Origin: Streptomyces sp. NBC_01571
Lineage (GTDB): Bacteria > Actinomycetota > Actinomycetes > Streptomycetales > Streptomycetaceae
Direction of reading: 5' to 3'
NCBI RefSeq assembly: GCF_026339875.1
Contig: NZ_JAPEPZ010000001.1
Location: 4,092,001-4,156,000, forward strand
Length of the DNA stretch: 64,000 bases
This document shows, in pieces, positions 1 to 8,924 of this stretch (position 1 is the stretch's first letter; each line of letters starts with the position of its first letter). The notes under the pieces are model-generated. The model was given only the letters and a program-made list of their open reading frames with translations. It was not told where the DNA came from and made no database searches. Both the position numbers and the translations under genes were made by a program.

Positions 1-1329
1 GCGGGCCGTTCACGCGAGGACGCCCGCACGGTGGGGCGGCTCAGCGGGACCGAACTGCGCGCGCTCGGCATCCGGCAGGACTACTCCCCGGTCGCCGACG
101 TGAACGTCAACCCGGCCAACCCGGTCATCGGCGTGCGCTCCTTCGGCGCCGACCCGGACGCGGTGGCCGAGCTGGTGACGGCCGAGGTGCAGGGATACCG
201 CAGCGCGGGCGTGGCCGCCACGTCCAAGCACTTCCCGGGGCACGGCGACACCGCCGTGGACAGCCACTTCGGCTTCCCGGTCATCACGCACAGCCGTGAG
301 CTGTGGTCGGGTCTCGACGCCGTGCCCTTCCGCGCCGCGATCCGGGCCGGCATCGACTCGATCATGACCGCCCACATCATGGTCCCGGCGCTCGACCCGG
401 CCGGCGACCCCGCCACGCTCTCCCACCCGATCCTCACCGGCATCCTGCGCGAGGAACTCGGCTACGACGGTGTCGTGGTGACGGACTCGCTCGGCATGGA
501 GGGCGTGCGCACGAAGTACGGTGACGACCGCGTCCCCGTACTGGCCCTGAAGGCCGGCGTCGACCAGCTCCTCAACCCGCCGTCCATCGACGTCGCCTGG
601 CACGCCGTGCTCGACGCGGTGCGCGGCGGCGAGCTGACCGAGGCGCGCCTCGACGAGTCGCTCCTGCGCGTCCTGCGCCTCAAGGCGAGACTCGGGCTGC
701 TGGAGAACCCGTACGTCGGCGACGGCGGGGTCGACCGCGCGGTCGGCACCGCGGCCCACCTCAGGGCGGCCGACCGGATCGCCGAACGCACGACGACCCT
801 GCTGGTCAACCAGCGCGGCCTGCTGCCGCTCTCCCGCCGTGCGCACAGGAACGTGCTCGTCGTGGGCGCCGACCCCGCCTCGCCCTCCGGCACCGACGGC
901 CCGCCCACCACCGTCCTCGCGACCGCCCTGACCGCGCTGGGCTTCACGGCGACGGCGCTGTCCACGGGGACGGCGCCGACCGAGGCGGCCATCGGCCGGG
1001 CGGTCGCGGCCGCCTCAGGGATGGACGCCGTCATCGTCGGGACGTACAACGTCACGGCGGCGAGTTCCCAGCGGACGCTCGTCGAGCGGCTGGTCGCCAC
1101 CGGCGTCCCGGTCGTCGTGATCGCCATCCGCAATCCGTACGACGTGGCGCATCTTCCGTCTGCCGACGCCCACTTGGCGGCGTACTCCTGGACGGACGTC
1201 GAACTGCGGGCCGCCGCACGGGTGATCGCCGGCCGGGCGAAGCCGCGGGGCAGGCTTCCGGTCGCGGTGCAACGGGCGGACGACCCTGCTCAGGTGCTGT
1301 ATCCGATCGGGTACGGAATGACGTATTAG
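1..1329 (+). CDS. Glycoside hydrolase family 3 (NagZ-like beta-N-acetylhexosaminidase), 5' end outside window
   Basis: The reading frame is open from the first base, so the N-terminus (signal and first part of the TIM barrel) lies upstream of the window. Visible family 3 motifs are KHFPGHGDT followed by DSHFGFPV, the NagZ-type region that carries the His/Asp acid-base dyad, and VVVTDSLGMEG, whose Asp is the expected nucleophile (codon near 484). After the barrel, from about base 770, comes the C-terminal alpha/beta sandwich domain seen in longer GH3 enzymes. Likely role is release of beta-linked GlcNAc from cell-wall or chitin oligomers outside the cell. Substrate is inferred from the motif only; a beta-glucosidase activity is less likely because the KHFPGHGDT loop is typical of the GlcNAc branch. 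Confidence 0.85.
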   Translation, partial: AGRSREDARTVGRLSGTELRALGIRQDYSPVADVNVNPANPVIGVRSFGADPDAVAELVTAEVQGYRSAGVAATSKHFPGHGDTAVDSHFGFPVITHSRELWSGLDAVPFRAAIRAGIDSIMTAHIMVPALDPAGDPATLSHPILTGILREELGYDGVVVTDSLGMEGVRTKYGDDRVPVLALKAGVDQLLNPPSIDVAWHAVLDAVRGGELTEARLDESLLRVLRLKARLGLLENPYVGDGGVDRAVGTAAHLRAADRIAERTTTLLVNQRGLLPLSRRAHRNVLVVGADPASPSGTDGPPTTVLATALTALGFTATALSTGTAPTEAAIGRAVAAASGMDAVIVGTYNVTAASSQRTLVERLVATGVPVVVIAIRNPYDVAHLPSADAHLAAYSWTDVELRAAARVIAGRAKPRGRLPVAVQRADDPAQVLYPIGYGMTY

Positions 1330-1440
1330 CCCTACGTCGCAGACCGGACGCACCACCCCCGACAGACGCAAAGCACCCCGGATGTCTGGCGTGTGCCCGC
1401 CGCGGCGGGTCACGCTGGGCAGGGGTATCGGGGGGAAGAC

Positions 1441-2073
1441 ATGCGAGCCAGCTCGGTGGGTCGGCGTTGCGTCGGGGCGGTGTGCGCGCTGCTGCTGGCC
1501 GTCACCGCGCTCGCCGGCTGCGATCGCTGGTCGGCCTCCGACGACGCCGAACCCCGCCCGGTGACGACCTCGGCCCGACCCTCCGGCTACGGCGCGGTGT
1601 TCCTCGAGGTCGCCGAGTGCAGTTCCTTCGGGACGACCAGCTTCACCGAGGTGCCCTGCACCAGCGAACGGGCCGCCGCGCGCGTGATCGCCCGCTACGA
1701 CGGCAGGGTCGCCGACGGTCCGCTGTGCCCGCCGGCCACCGACTTCGTCCTGCACATCAGCGAGACCCGGCCCACCGCGGACGAGAACGGCGACGGCGCG
1801 GTCCCGCAGGGCTACGCCTGCATGCGCAAGCTGGAGGCCCCGCACCCCGGTGACCCGGGCGGCGGCGGAGGTCCCCGCACGATCGTCGGCGACTGCGTCT
1901 ACAGCGCGGGCAGCGGTCAGGTCCGCGAGACCGCCTGCGACGGCAAGGGCAGGAAGCCCCCGCAGTACCGGGTGACCTCGGCGGTCGTCGACCGCTCCAA
2001 GTGCCCGTCCAGCACGGCTCTCTACGTCCAGTTGGGCGGCGGCAGACCGGTGGGCTGCGCCCGCCCGGTATGA
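1441..2073 (+). CDS. Putative lipoprotein of unknown function
   Basis: 210-residue protein. The start ATG is chosen because a purine-rich ribosome site (GGGGGGAAG) lies just before it; an in-frame upstream start would add 16 residues that break the signal peptide. The N-terminus has Arg residues, a hydrophobic stretch and the lipobox LAGC, so it should be lipidated and anchored outside the membrane. The mature part has six or more Cys residues, suggesting disulfides. No catalytic motif is recognised. It reads toward the S37 peptidase and ends in a hairpin shared with it. Confidence 0.75.
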   Translation: MRASSVGRRCVGAVCALLLAVTALAGCDRWSASDDAEPRPVTTSARPSGYGAVFLEVAECSSFGTTSFTEVPCTSERAAARVIARYDGRVADGPLCPPATDFVLHISETRPTADENGDGAVPQGYACMRKLEAPHPGDPGGGGGPRTIVGDCVYSAGSGQVRETACDGKGRKPPQYRVTSAVVDRSKCPSSTALYVQLGGGRPVGCARPV

Positions 2074-2090
2074 CCGGCGGGCGGGCGCAG
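2055..2090. terminator. Hairpin between convergent genes
   Basis: Perfect 12-bp inverted repeat (CTGCGCCCGCCC at 2055-2066 and its complement at 2079-2090) with a 12-nt loop. The left arm overlaps the last codons of the lipoprotein gene and the right arm ends just before the stop of the opposing peptidase gene, so it probably stops transcription from both sides. There is no T-tract, as is usual in Streptomyces. Confidence 0.5.
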
Positions 2091-2097
2091 TCGCGCC

Positions 2098-3558
2098 TTA
2101 CGGGCGCAGCGCGGGCTCGCGCTCGATGTCGCGCCGGTCGAGCCTCGCGTCGAATCCGGCCAGCGGCCGGGCCGCCGACGGGTCGGCCTGGACGGCCGCG
2201 GAGGCGACACCGGCCCATTGCAGGATGCGGGCCGTCGCGAGCGCCTTCTCGTCGGGGACGAGACCGGCGACGTTGGCACCGTGGTTGAGGCCGGGGGCGG
2301 TGAAGACGTACGCGTCACGGGCGCCCCTGCCGAGGCGGAAGCGCTCCGCGCCCCACGGGTCGTTCTGGCCGTAGACATACAGCATGTGGTGGGCGTGGTG
2401 CGCGACCCATGTGTCCACGTCCCGCATCGCCGACCGCTGGAAGGTCATCGGGATGGAGCGCGGCACGAAGTTCCGCGGCGGCTGGTAGCCGTAGCGGATC
2501 AGCTTCTTCTCGATGGAGGGGAAGTGGATCGTGGGCGCGCCGAGCTGGGTGCCCGCCTGGTAGTAGTACGGCGTGTACGTCTCCAGGCCCTGGTCTGTGT
2601 AGGCCGAGAAGCCGGAGATGGTGTCGACGGAGTCCCAGATCGCGTCGTCCGTGGCGTGCGGCGCGTCGGCCGGGATCGTCGCGCAGTCGGCGAGCAGGCT
2701 GTACTGCCAGAAGCCCCACACGTAGTCGAGGACGACCGCCTCGTAGGCCTTGTCCAGGCTGCCGATCGTGGTGAAGGTGTAGCCGTTGTCGGCCGCGTAC
2801 TGCGCGTACTTCTTCTCCAGCGGCTCGCGGCGCACCAGCGCCTCGCGCTGCACCGCGTTCAGCTTGTCGCGGCACTCCTTGGTGCCGACGTTCCTGAAGA
2901 AGCGGTCGTACGCGGAGTCCTCGTCGTTCACCACGTCGTTGGGGGCGACGTAGGCGACCACGCCGTCCATGTCGCGCGGGTAGAAGCGCTCGTAGTACGT
3001 GGCGGTCATACCGCCCTTGGAGCCGCCCGTCGAGATCCACCTCTGGGTGTAGACGGGCTTGAGGGCCTCGAAGATGCGGTGCTGGTCGCTGGCCGCCTGC
3101 CAGATGTCGAGCTTGGACCAGTCGGCCGGCTGGGGGCGGGACGGGGTGAAGAAGCGGTACTCCATCGAGACCTGGTTGCCGTCCACGATCTGGGTCGGCT
3201 CGCGGCGGCTCGGGGTCGTGGAGACGTTGTAGCCGCCGGTGTAGAAGACCGTCGGGCGGGCGGTGTCCTTGTGCAGCACCGTGATGCGCTGCTGGAACGT
3301 CCCCCTGGACGGGTGCCGGTGGTCGATCGGCTGGGTGTAGTCGAGGACGAAGAAGCGGTAGCCGGTGTACGGCTTCTCCTCGATCAGGCTCATGCCCGGT
3401 ATCGCGAGAAGACGGTCCTTGATGTCCCCGGTGGTCGTGCCGGTCGTGCCGGTCGTGCCGGTGGTGGCCTCCGGCTCGGCCGCGGTGGCCGCCCCGGCCG
3501 TGCTCAGCGTGCCTATGAGCACCGTGAGCGCCAGCAGCCATCTGAGCGCCTTGCGCAT
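2098..3558 (-). CDS. Secreted S37-family tripeptidyl aminopeptidase
   Basis: 486 residues. A Sec signal peptide occupies about residues 1-27, ending in ATAAEP. Next comes a low-complexity linker of repeated TTG (residues 32-43) encoded by tandem 9-bp repeats. The alpha/beta hydrolase body has the nucleophile motif STGGSKGGM with Ser180, the family S37 form (PS-10, Streptomyces tripeptidyl aminopeptidase). Asp and His of the triad should lie in the C-terminal third, for example GLNHGANV. It removes tripeptides from protein N-termini outside the cell. The start ATG follows a strong GGGGAGGG ribosome site. Monocistronic. Confidence 0.85.
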   Translation of the reverse strand: MRKALRWLLALTVLIGTLSTAGAATAAEPEATTGTTGTTGTTTGDIKDRLLAIPGMSLIEEKPYTGYRFFVLDYTQPIDHRHPSRGTFQQRITVLHKDTARPTVFYTGGYNVSTTPSRREPTQIVDGNQVSMEYRFFTPSRPQPADWSKLDIWQAASDQHRIFEALKPVYTQRWISTGGSKGGMTATYYERFYPRDMDGVVAYVAPNDVVNDEDSAYDRFFRNVGTKECRDKLNAVQREALVRREPLEKKYAQYAADNGYTFTTIGSLDKAYEAVVLDYVWGFWQYSLLADCATIPADAPHATDDAIWDSVDTISGFSAYTDQGLETYTPYYYQAGTQLGAPTIHFPSIEKKLIRYGYQPPRNFVPRSIPMTFQRSAMRDVDTWVAHHAHHMLYVYGQNDPWGAERFRLGRGARDAYVFTAPGLNHGANVAGLVPDEKALATARILQWAGVASAAVQADPSAARPLAGFDARLDRRDIEREPALRP

Positions 3559-3699
3559 GCACCCTCCCCTGGAGTTACACAGATGTCCGCCGGAACCTAG
3601 CGGAGCAATGGGTGTGACACCAGGGGGACTTGAGGGAACCCTGTGACTTCTCTGTGATTCAGCCGAGAATCGCCGGGCCCCCGGCCGGGACCGCCCAGC

Positions 3700-4089
3700 T
3701 CAGCACAGGATCCAGCCCGAACTCACGGAACCCGAGCCGACCGAGCCCCTGATGCGGACGCAGCGGTGGCCCGCGTGGACGGTGACCGGGCCCGCGTGGT
3801 GCGTGAAGCGGCCCGCGTCGACCACCGGCCGGTTGCCGCGCGCCTGCACGCTGACCGACATCGGCCGTTTCTTCGACTGCTGCTCCTTGGGAACCGTCAC
3901 GGCGCAGACGTAACCGCCGCTCCGGTAGAGCTGCACGGAGCCGGTCGCGAAGGGGACCGTGCGCACCTTGCGTCCCGAGCAGTACGAAGCGGCCTGCGCG
4001 CTCCCCGGGCACACCAACGCGAGCAGCCCGGAGGCGGTCAGCACAGCCAGGCCGAGCGCCATGCGCCGACGGATCGCACCACTGTCCAC
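3700..4089 (-). CDS. Small secreted protein, spore-associated-protein-like
   Basis: 129 residues. It begins at a GTG preceded by GGGGAGGGG. Residues 1-34 form a Sec signal peptide ending SAQAA. The mature domain has four Cys (YCSG, YVCAV, HRCVR and the C-terminal residue), probably two disulfides, and a VDAGRFTHHAGPV segment that resembles the spore-associated protein SapA family of Streptomyces. That resemblance is by eye only. SapA-like proteins are secreted or spore-coat associated with no known enzymatic role. Divergent from the 4272 gene. Confidence 0.65.
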   Translation of the reverse strand: MDSGAIRRRMALGLAVLTASGLLALVCPGSAQAASYCSGRKVRTVPFATGSVQLYRSGGYVCAVTVPKEQQSKKRPMSVSVQARGNRPVVDAGRFTHHAGPVTVHAGHRCVRIRGSVGSGSVSSGWILC

Positions 4090-4164
4090 AATCGCCCCTC
4101 CCCGACCATTGAGCGTACTGGTGTACGGACGCAGAACGTATGTCGGATGGTTGCGTGCGCCCGG

Positions 4165-4202
4165 CCGTCCGCCCCCGCCCGGTGACCCGGACGGGTTTTT
4201 TT
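4165..4202 (+). terminator. Intrinsic-terminator-like hairpin with T-tract upstream of the 4272 gene
   Basis: A 7-bp GC stem (CCGTCCG at 4165-4171, CGGACGG at 4188-4194) with a 16-nt loop is followed by a run of seven T at 4196-4202, reading on the plus strand. It lies about 70 bp before the start codon of the next gene, in the spacer between two divergent genes. It could be a leader attenuator, or stop antisense transcription into this region. T-tracts after hairpins are uncommon in this genome. Confidence 0.45.
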
Positions 4203-4271
4203 CCGTTTTCGGGGCAACCGCGCCGCTTTAGCCGGTGTCCAACTGGTCAGAAAAGCGAAAGGTGGTACCCG

Positions 4272-4778
4272 ATGTCCCGCACGTCCCGTTCCCGCTCGAA
4301 CCGGTCCCGCACGTCCCGTTCCCGCGCCGCTGTCGGCGCGCTCGTCGGCGCCGCGCTCCTCGCCGCGGCCGGAGCCTCCGTGCCCGCGTTCGCCGGTTCC
4401 CCCGCTCCCCCGCCCGTACGCGGCGGCGCCAACGGCCCGGCGTACGACCGGGTGGCCGACTTCTACGGCGCCTACATCGACGCCGTGACCGACCAGGGCG
4501 CCGGCCGTCTCGGCTCCCAGCTGCGCTCCTTCTACCTGACTTCGGGCCTGCGCACCCGGCTGGCCGGGTGGGAGAGCCGTGAGCACGCCGACGGCGTCCT
4601 GCGTGCCCAGGACGTGCCGCGCGCCTGGAAGGTGACGGCGGGCGACAGCGGCGCGGGCCACACCTGGTCGACCGTCCGCCTGACCTGGGGCTCCGCGCAG
4701 CACCCGACGTACACCTATCTGGCCGTCCAGTCGGATCTGTCGACGAAGAAGATCTCCGACATCAAGCAGAAGGGCTGA
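4272..4778 (+). CDS. Secreted protein of unknown function
   Basis: 168 residues. The ATG is chosen for the GAAAGGTGG ribosome site 7 nt upstream. The N-terminus is basic and repetitive (RTSRSR occurs twice, encoded by a direct repeat of CGCACGTCCCGTTCCCGC), then a hydrophobic core and AFA cleavage site near residue 42. The mature region (PAYDRVADFYGAYIDAV to the end) looks like a compact alpha/beta fold with a possible NTF2-like pattern and no Cys. No family is recognised with confidence. It ends 11 bp from the end of the opposing ABC transporter gene. Confidence 0.7.
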   Translation: MSRTSRSRSNRSRTSRSRAAVGALVGAALLAAAGASVPAFAGSPAPPPVRGGANGPAYDRVADFYGAYIDAVTDQGAGRLGSQLRSFYLTSGLRTRLAGWESREHADGVLRAQDVPRAWKVTAGDSGAGHTWSTVRLTWGSAQHPTYTYLAVQSDLSTKKISDIKQKG

Positions 4779-4789
4779 GCGGGCGGGCG

Positions 4790-7700
4790 TCAGGCGGAGG
4801 AACCGACCGGCTCCTCCGGCTCCGGCGCCCCCACGAAGGTCCGCCACAGCTCCGCGTACCGGCCGTCGAGCAGGAGCAGTTCGTCGTGCGTGCCGTCCTC
4901 CGCGACCCGGCCGTGGTCCATGACCACGACCCGGTCCGCGCGGGCGGCCGTGGTCAGCCGGTGGGCGACGACCAGGGTCGTACGGCGGCCTGCAAGCCGG
5001 TCGGTGGCCTGGTTGACCAGGCTCTCCGTGGCGAGGTCGAGCGCGGCGGTGGCCTCGTCGAGGAGCAGGACGTCGGGGTCGACGAGTTCGGCGCGGGCCA
5101 GGGCGATCAGCTGGCGCTGGCCCGCGGAGAGGTTGCGGCCGCGCTCGGCCACCTCGTGGAGGTAGCCGCCGTCCAGCGTGGCGATCATCTCGTGCGCGCC
5201 GACCGCGCGGGCGGCGGCCTCCACCTGGGCGTCCGTGGCGCCGGGGCGGCCGTAGGCGATGGCGTCGCGGACCGTCCCCTGGAAGAGGTACGCCTCCTGC
5301 GGGACCACCCCGAGCCGGTGGCGGTAGGAGGTGATGTCGAGGGCGCGCAGGTCGGTGCCGTCGACGGTGACCCGGCCGCCCGTCGGATCGTAGAAGCGGG
5401 CGACCAGCTTCACCAGCGTCGACTTGCCCGCACCGGTCTCACCGACGAAGGCGACGGTCTGCCCGGCCGGGATGCTCAGGGAGACACCGCTGAGGGCCTC
5501 CTCGTCGTCGCCGTACGCGAAGCCGACGTCCTCGAAGGCGATGTCGCCGCGCAGGGAGAGCACCTCCAGCGGCTCGGCGGCGGCCTGTGTCGACGTCGGT
5601 TCCTGGAGCAGCTCCTGGATGCGGCCCAGCGACACCGTCGCCTGCTGATAGCCGTCGAAGACCTGGGAGAGCTGCTGCACGGGCGCGAAGAACAGATCGA
5701 TGTAGAGGAGGTAGGCGACCAGCGCGCCGGTCGTCAGCGTCCCGGCGTCGACCCGGTGCGCGCCCACCATCAGCACCGCGGCCGCCGCGACCGACGACAG
5801 CAGCTGCACGAAGGGGAAGTAGACGGAGATCAGCCACTGTCCGCGGATGCGCGCCGCGCGGTAGCCGGCGCTGCCCTCCGCGAACCGCCGGCTGCCCGCG
5901 CGCTCGCGCCGGAAGGCCTGCAGGATCAGCAGTCCCGAGACCGACTCCTGGAGGTCGGCGTTGACCGCCGAGACGCGCTCGCGGGCGAGTTCGTACGCCT
6001 TCACGCTCGCCCGGCGGAAGAAGAACGTGCCGACGACCAGCGGCGGCAGTGTCACGAACACGACCAGCGCCAGCTGGACGTCGATCACCAGCAGTGCGCC
6101 CATGATGCCGAAGAAGGTGACGACGGAGACGAACGCGGTGACCAGGCCGGTCTGCAGGAAGGTGGACAGGGCGTCGACGTCGGTCGTCATCCGGGTCATG
6201 ATCCGCCCGGTCAGCTCCCGCTCGTAGTAGTCGAGCCCGAGGCGCTGGAGTTGCGCGAAGATCTTCAGGCGGAGCGAGTACAGGACCCGCTCGCCGGTCC
6301 GTCCCGTCATCCGCGTCTCGCCGATCTGCGCCGACCACTGGACGAGCACGGTGACCAGCGCCAGGGCCGCCGCGGCCCAGACCGCGCCGAGGGCCATCCT
6401 GGAGACGCCCTGGTCGATGCCGTGCCGGATCAGCACGGGCAGCAGCAGGCTCATGCCGGCGTCGACGGCGACCAGGCCGAGGCTCACCAGGAGCGGGAGT
6501 CCGAAGCCGCGCAGCAGCCGGCGCAGTCCGTACGACTCCTCGGGCGTGACCGCGCGTGCCTCGTCGATGGCCGGGATGTCGGTGGCCGGGGGCAGCGCCT
6601 CGACCTGGGCGAGGAGCTCGGGCGTGGCCGGCATGCCCGCCAGCGCGTTGTCCCTGGGCTCGCGGTCGCCGGTCCACAGATGCGGGGTGACACCGCGCTC
6701 GGCGTCGAACTCGGCGTCCAGCTCCTCCCGTACCGAGGTGTCCTCGGCCGCGGCCACGGGCTGGGCGTGTCCCGGGGAGACCCCGCCCAGTTCGTCCGGG
6801 TCGGTGAGCAGCCGCCGGTACAGCGGGGAACGGTCCTGGAGCTCCTCGTGGGTGCCGATGTCGGCGAGCCGGCCGCCGTCGAGCACGGCGATGCGGTCGG
6901 CGAGGTTGAGGGTGGAGCGGCGGTGTGCGATCAGCAGGGTCGTGCGGCCCTCCATGACCTGTTTCAGCGCCTCGTGGATCTCGTGCTCGACACGGGCGTC
7001 CACGGCGGAGGTGGCGTCGTCGAGGACGAGCAGGCGCGGGTCGGTGAGGATGGCGCGGGCGAGGGCGACCCGCTGGCGCTGGCCGCCGGAGAGGGTCAGG
7101 CCGTGCTCGCCGACCTTGGTGTCGTAGCCGGCGGGCAGCTCGGTGATGAAGCGGTCGGCCTGGGCGGCCCGGGCGGCCTGCTCGATCTCCTCCTGGGTCG
7201 CGTCGGGGCGGCCGTAGGCGATGTTGGCGCGCACGGTGTCGGAGAAGAGGAAGGAGTCCTCGGGGACCAGGCCGATCGCGGCGCGCAGCGACTCCTGCGT
7301 GAGCTCGCGGACGTCGTGGCCGCCGACGAGGACGGCGCCGTGCGTGACGTCGTAGAAGCGGGGCATCAGCAGCGACACCGTCGACTTGCCGGACCCCGAG
7401 GAGCCGACGACGGCCAGGGTCTCGCCGGGCCGGATCTCGAAGGTCAGCCCGTTGAGCACCGGCCGACCGTCTTCGTAGGCGAAGGACACGTCGTCGAACT
7501 CGACGGTCGCGGGCGCGTCGGCCGGGAGGGCCTTGGTGCCGTCCTGGATGGCCGGTTCGGTGTCGATCAGTTCGAGCACGCGCTCGGCGCCGGCCCGGGC
7601 CTGCTGCCCGACGGTGAGGACCACCGCGAGCATCCGCACGGGCCCGACGAGCTGGGAGAGGTACGAGGAGAACGCCACGAACGTACCGAGCGTGATCTGT

Positions 7701-8509
7701 CCCCGTACGGCGAGCCAGCCGCCCAGCGCGAGCATCGCGACCTGACCGAGGGCGGGCACGGCCTGGAGGGCGGGGGTGTACCGGGCGTTGAACCGGATGG
7801 TCCGCATCCGTCCGGCGAAGAGCCGTCGGCCGACCTCCCGGAGCTTGCCGGTCTCCTGCTCCTCCTGGCCGAAGCCCTTGACCACGCGGACGCCGCTGAC
7901 GGCGCCGTCGACGACGCCCGCCACGGCGGCGGCCTGGGCCTGCGCGTACCAGGTGGCGGGGTGCAGCCTGGAGCGGCTGCGCTTGGCGACGAACCACAGG
8001 GCGGGCGCGACGGCCAGCGCGACCAGGGTGAGCGGCAGGGAGAGCCAGGCCATGATCCCGAGCGAGATCAGGAAGAGGAGCACGTTCCCGATGGTCATCG
8101 GGAGCATGAAGAGCAGGCCCTGGATCAGCTGGAGGTCGCTGGTGGCCCGGCCGACGACCTGTCCGGTGGACAGTTCGTCCTGGCGGCGTCCGTCGAGCCG
8201 GGTGATCGTGTCGTACATCTCGGTCCGCAGGTCGTGCTGGACGTCGAGGGCGAGGCGTCCGCCGTAGTAGCGGCGGATGTAGGTGAGGACGTAGACGACC
8301 ACGGCGGCCGCTATCAGCGCGCCCGCCCAGGGGGCCATGGAGCGGGTGTGGTTCCCGACGACGTCGTCGATGATCACCTTCGTGATCAGTGGGACGACCG
8401 CCAGCACGGCCATGCCGCCGAGCGCGGACCCGAGCGCGAGCAGCACGTCCTTCGGGTACCGCCACGCGTACCCGGCGAGTCGCCCTGCCCATCCCCGTTG
8501 ACCTGCCAC
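4790..8509 (-). CDS. Fused ABC exporter, TMD-NBD-TMD-NBD in one chain
   Basis: 1239 residues from the GTG at 8509, preferred because GGAAGG sits 7 nt before it; the frame stays open to another GTG at 8554. Order: six-helix transmembrane domain, ATPase with Walker A GSSGSGKST, signature LSGGQRQR, Walker B LLVLDDATSAVD and H-loop AHRRST; a roughly 90-residue acidic linker; then a second transmembrane domain and ATPase with GETGAGKST, signature LSAGQRQL, LLLDEATAALD and AHRLTT. The first Walker B has Asp where the catalytic Glu is expected, and the second signature is LSAGQ rather than LSGGQ, so one of the two ATP sites should be degenerate, as in heterodimeric exporters (TM287/288, LmrCD). Substrate (drug, lipid or peptide) is unknown. 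No partner gene is needed. Confidence 0.85.
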   Translation of the reverse strand: MAGQRGWAGRLAGYAWRYPKDVLLALGSALGGMAVLAVVPLITKVIIDDVVGNHTRSMAPWAGALIAAAVVVYVLTYIRRYYGGRLALDVQHDLRTEMYDTITRLDGRRQDELSTGQVVGRATSDLQLIQGLLFMLPMTIGNVLLFLISLGIMAWLSLPLTLVALAVAPALWFVAKRSRSRLHPATWYAQAQAAAVAGVVDGAVSGVRVVKGFGQEEQETGKLREVGRRLFAGRMRTIRFNARYTPALQAVPALGQVAMLALGGWLAVRGQITLGTFVAFSSYLSQLVGPVRMLAVVLTVGQQARAGAERVLELIDTEPAIQDGTKALPADAPATVEFDDVSFAYEDGRPVLNGLTFEIRPGETLAVVGSSGSGKSTVSLLMPRFYDVTHGAVLVGGHDVRELTQESLRAAIGLVPEDSFLFSDTVRANIAYGRPDATQEEIEQAARAAQADRFITELPAGYDTKVGEHGLTLSGGQRQRVALARAILTDPRLLVLDDATSAVDARVEHEIHEALKQVMEGRTTLLIAHRRSTLNLADRIAVLDGGRLADIGTHEELQDRSPLYRRLLTDPDELGGVSPGHAQPVAAAEDTSVREELDAEFDAERGVTPHLWTGDREPRDNALAGMPATPELLAQVEALPPATDIPAIDEARAVTPEESYGLRRLLRGFGLPLLVSLGLVAVDAGMSLLLPVLIRHGIDQGVSRMALGAVWAAAALALVTVLVQWSAQIGETRMTGRTGERVLYSLRLKIFAQLQRLGLDYYERELTGRIMTRMTTDVDALSTFLQTGLVTAFVSVVTFFGIMGALLVIDVQLALVVFVTLPPLVVGTFFFRRASVKAYELARERVSAVNADLQESVSGLLILQAFRRERAGSRRFAEGSAGYRAARIRGQWLISVYFPFVQLLSSVAAAAVLMVGAHRVDAGTLTTGALVAYLLYIDLFFAPVQQLSQVFDGYQQATVSLGRIQELLQEPTSTQAAAEPLEVLSLRGDIAFEDVGFAYGDDEEALSGVSLSIPAGQTVAFVGETGAGKSTLVKLVARFYDPTGGRVTVDGTDLRALDITSYRHRLGVVPQEAYLFQGTVRDAIAYGRPGATDAQVEAAARAVGAHEMIATLDGGYLHEVAERGRNLSAGQRQLIALARAELVDPDVLLLDEATAALDLATESLVNQATDRLAGRRTTLVVAHRLTTAARADRVVVMDHGRVAEDGTHDELLLLDGRYAELWRTFVGAPEPEEPVGSSA

Positions 8510-8924
8510 GCCGGTGCCTTCCGTAGATCTCACTCCGCCGGAAGACACCAACACCGGGCGAAGCGGATTTCATCCCTCCGCAACAATCATTCCCTCACCG
8601 TCCGTGGCAGTCGCACGCGCAGGGAGTACGGACGGGTGGTCCGCGCCGCGGTCCGGTTGTCGTCGCCGACCGGGAACAGGCCGAGGCGGCCGTATCGGGT
8701 GCGGCCGGTGCGGTGAGCGGGGACGGGCCGAAGGGCGTGGCGACGGATGCGTCGGGGTCCACGGCGGGTCCGGAGAGACTGCCGACGGTGCCCTCGTACC
8801 AAATCCAGGGCCTGGCGGGGCAGCTCTCGACGGCGCCGGAGGGCGAACGGGCGGGGCCGGTGAGGGCCCGGGCGGGCCGGCGGCGGTCGGCGAGGTGGCC
8901 GCCGCCGGTCCGCGGTGACCGCTG
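8510..8924. other. Intergenic spacer without a convincing gene
   Basis: 415 bp between the ABC exporter start and the end of the serine hydrolase, both on the minus strand. It should hold the exporter promoter; the segment near 8580-8600 is its least GC-rich part. Open frames here lack a ribosome site and sensible codon bias, and no strong hairpin is seen. Confidence 0.4.

Noticed and set aside
3431..3465. GTGCCGGTC tandem repeats as an operator
   Set aside because: They are in frame within the peptidase gene and code its TTG linker.
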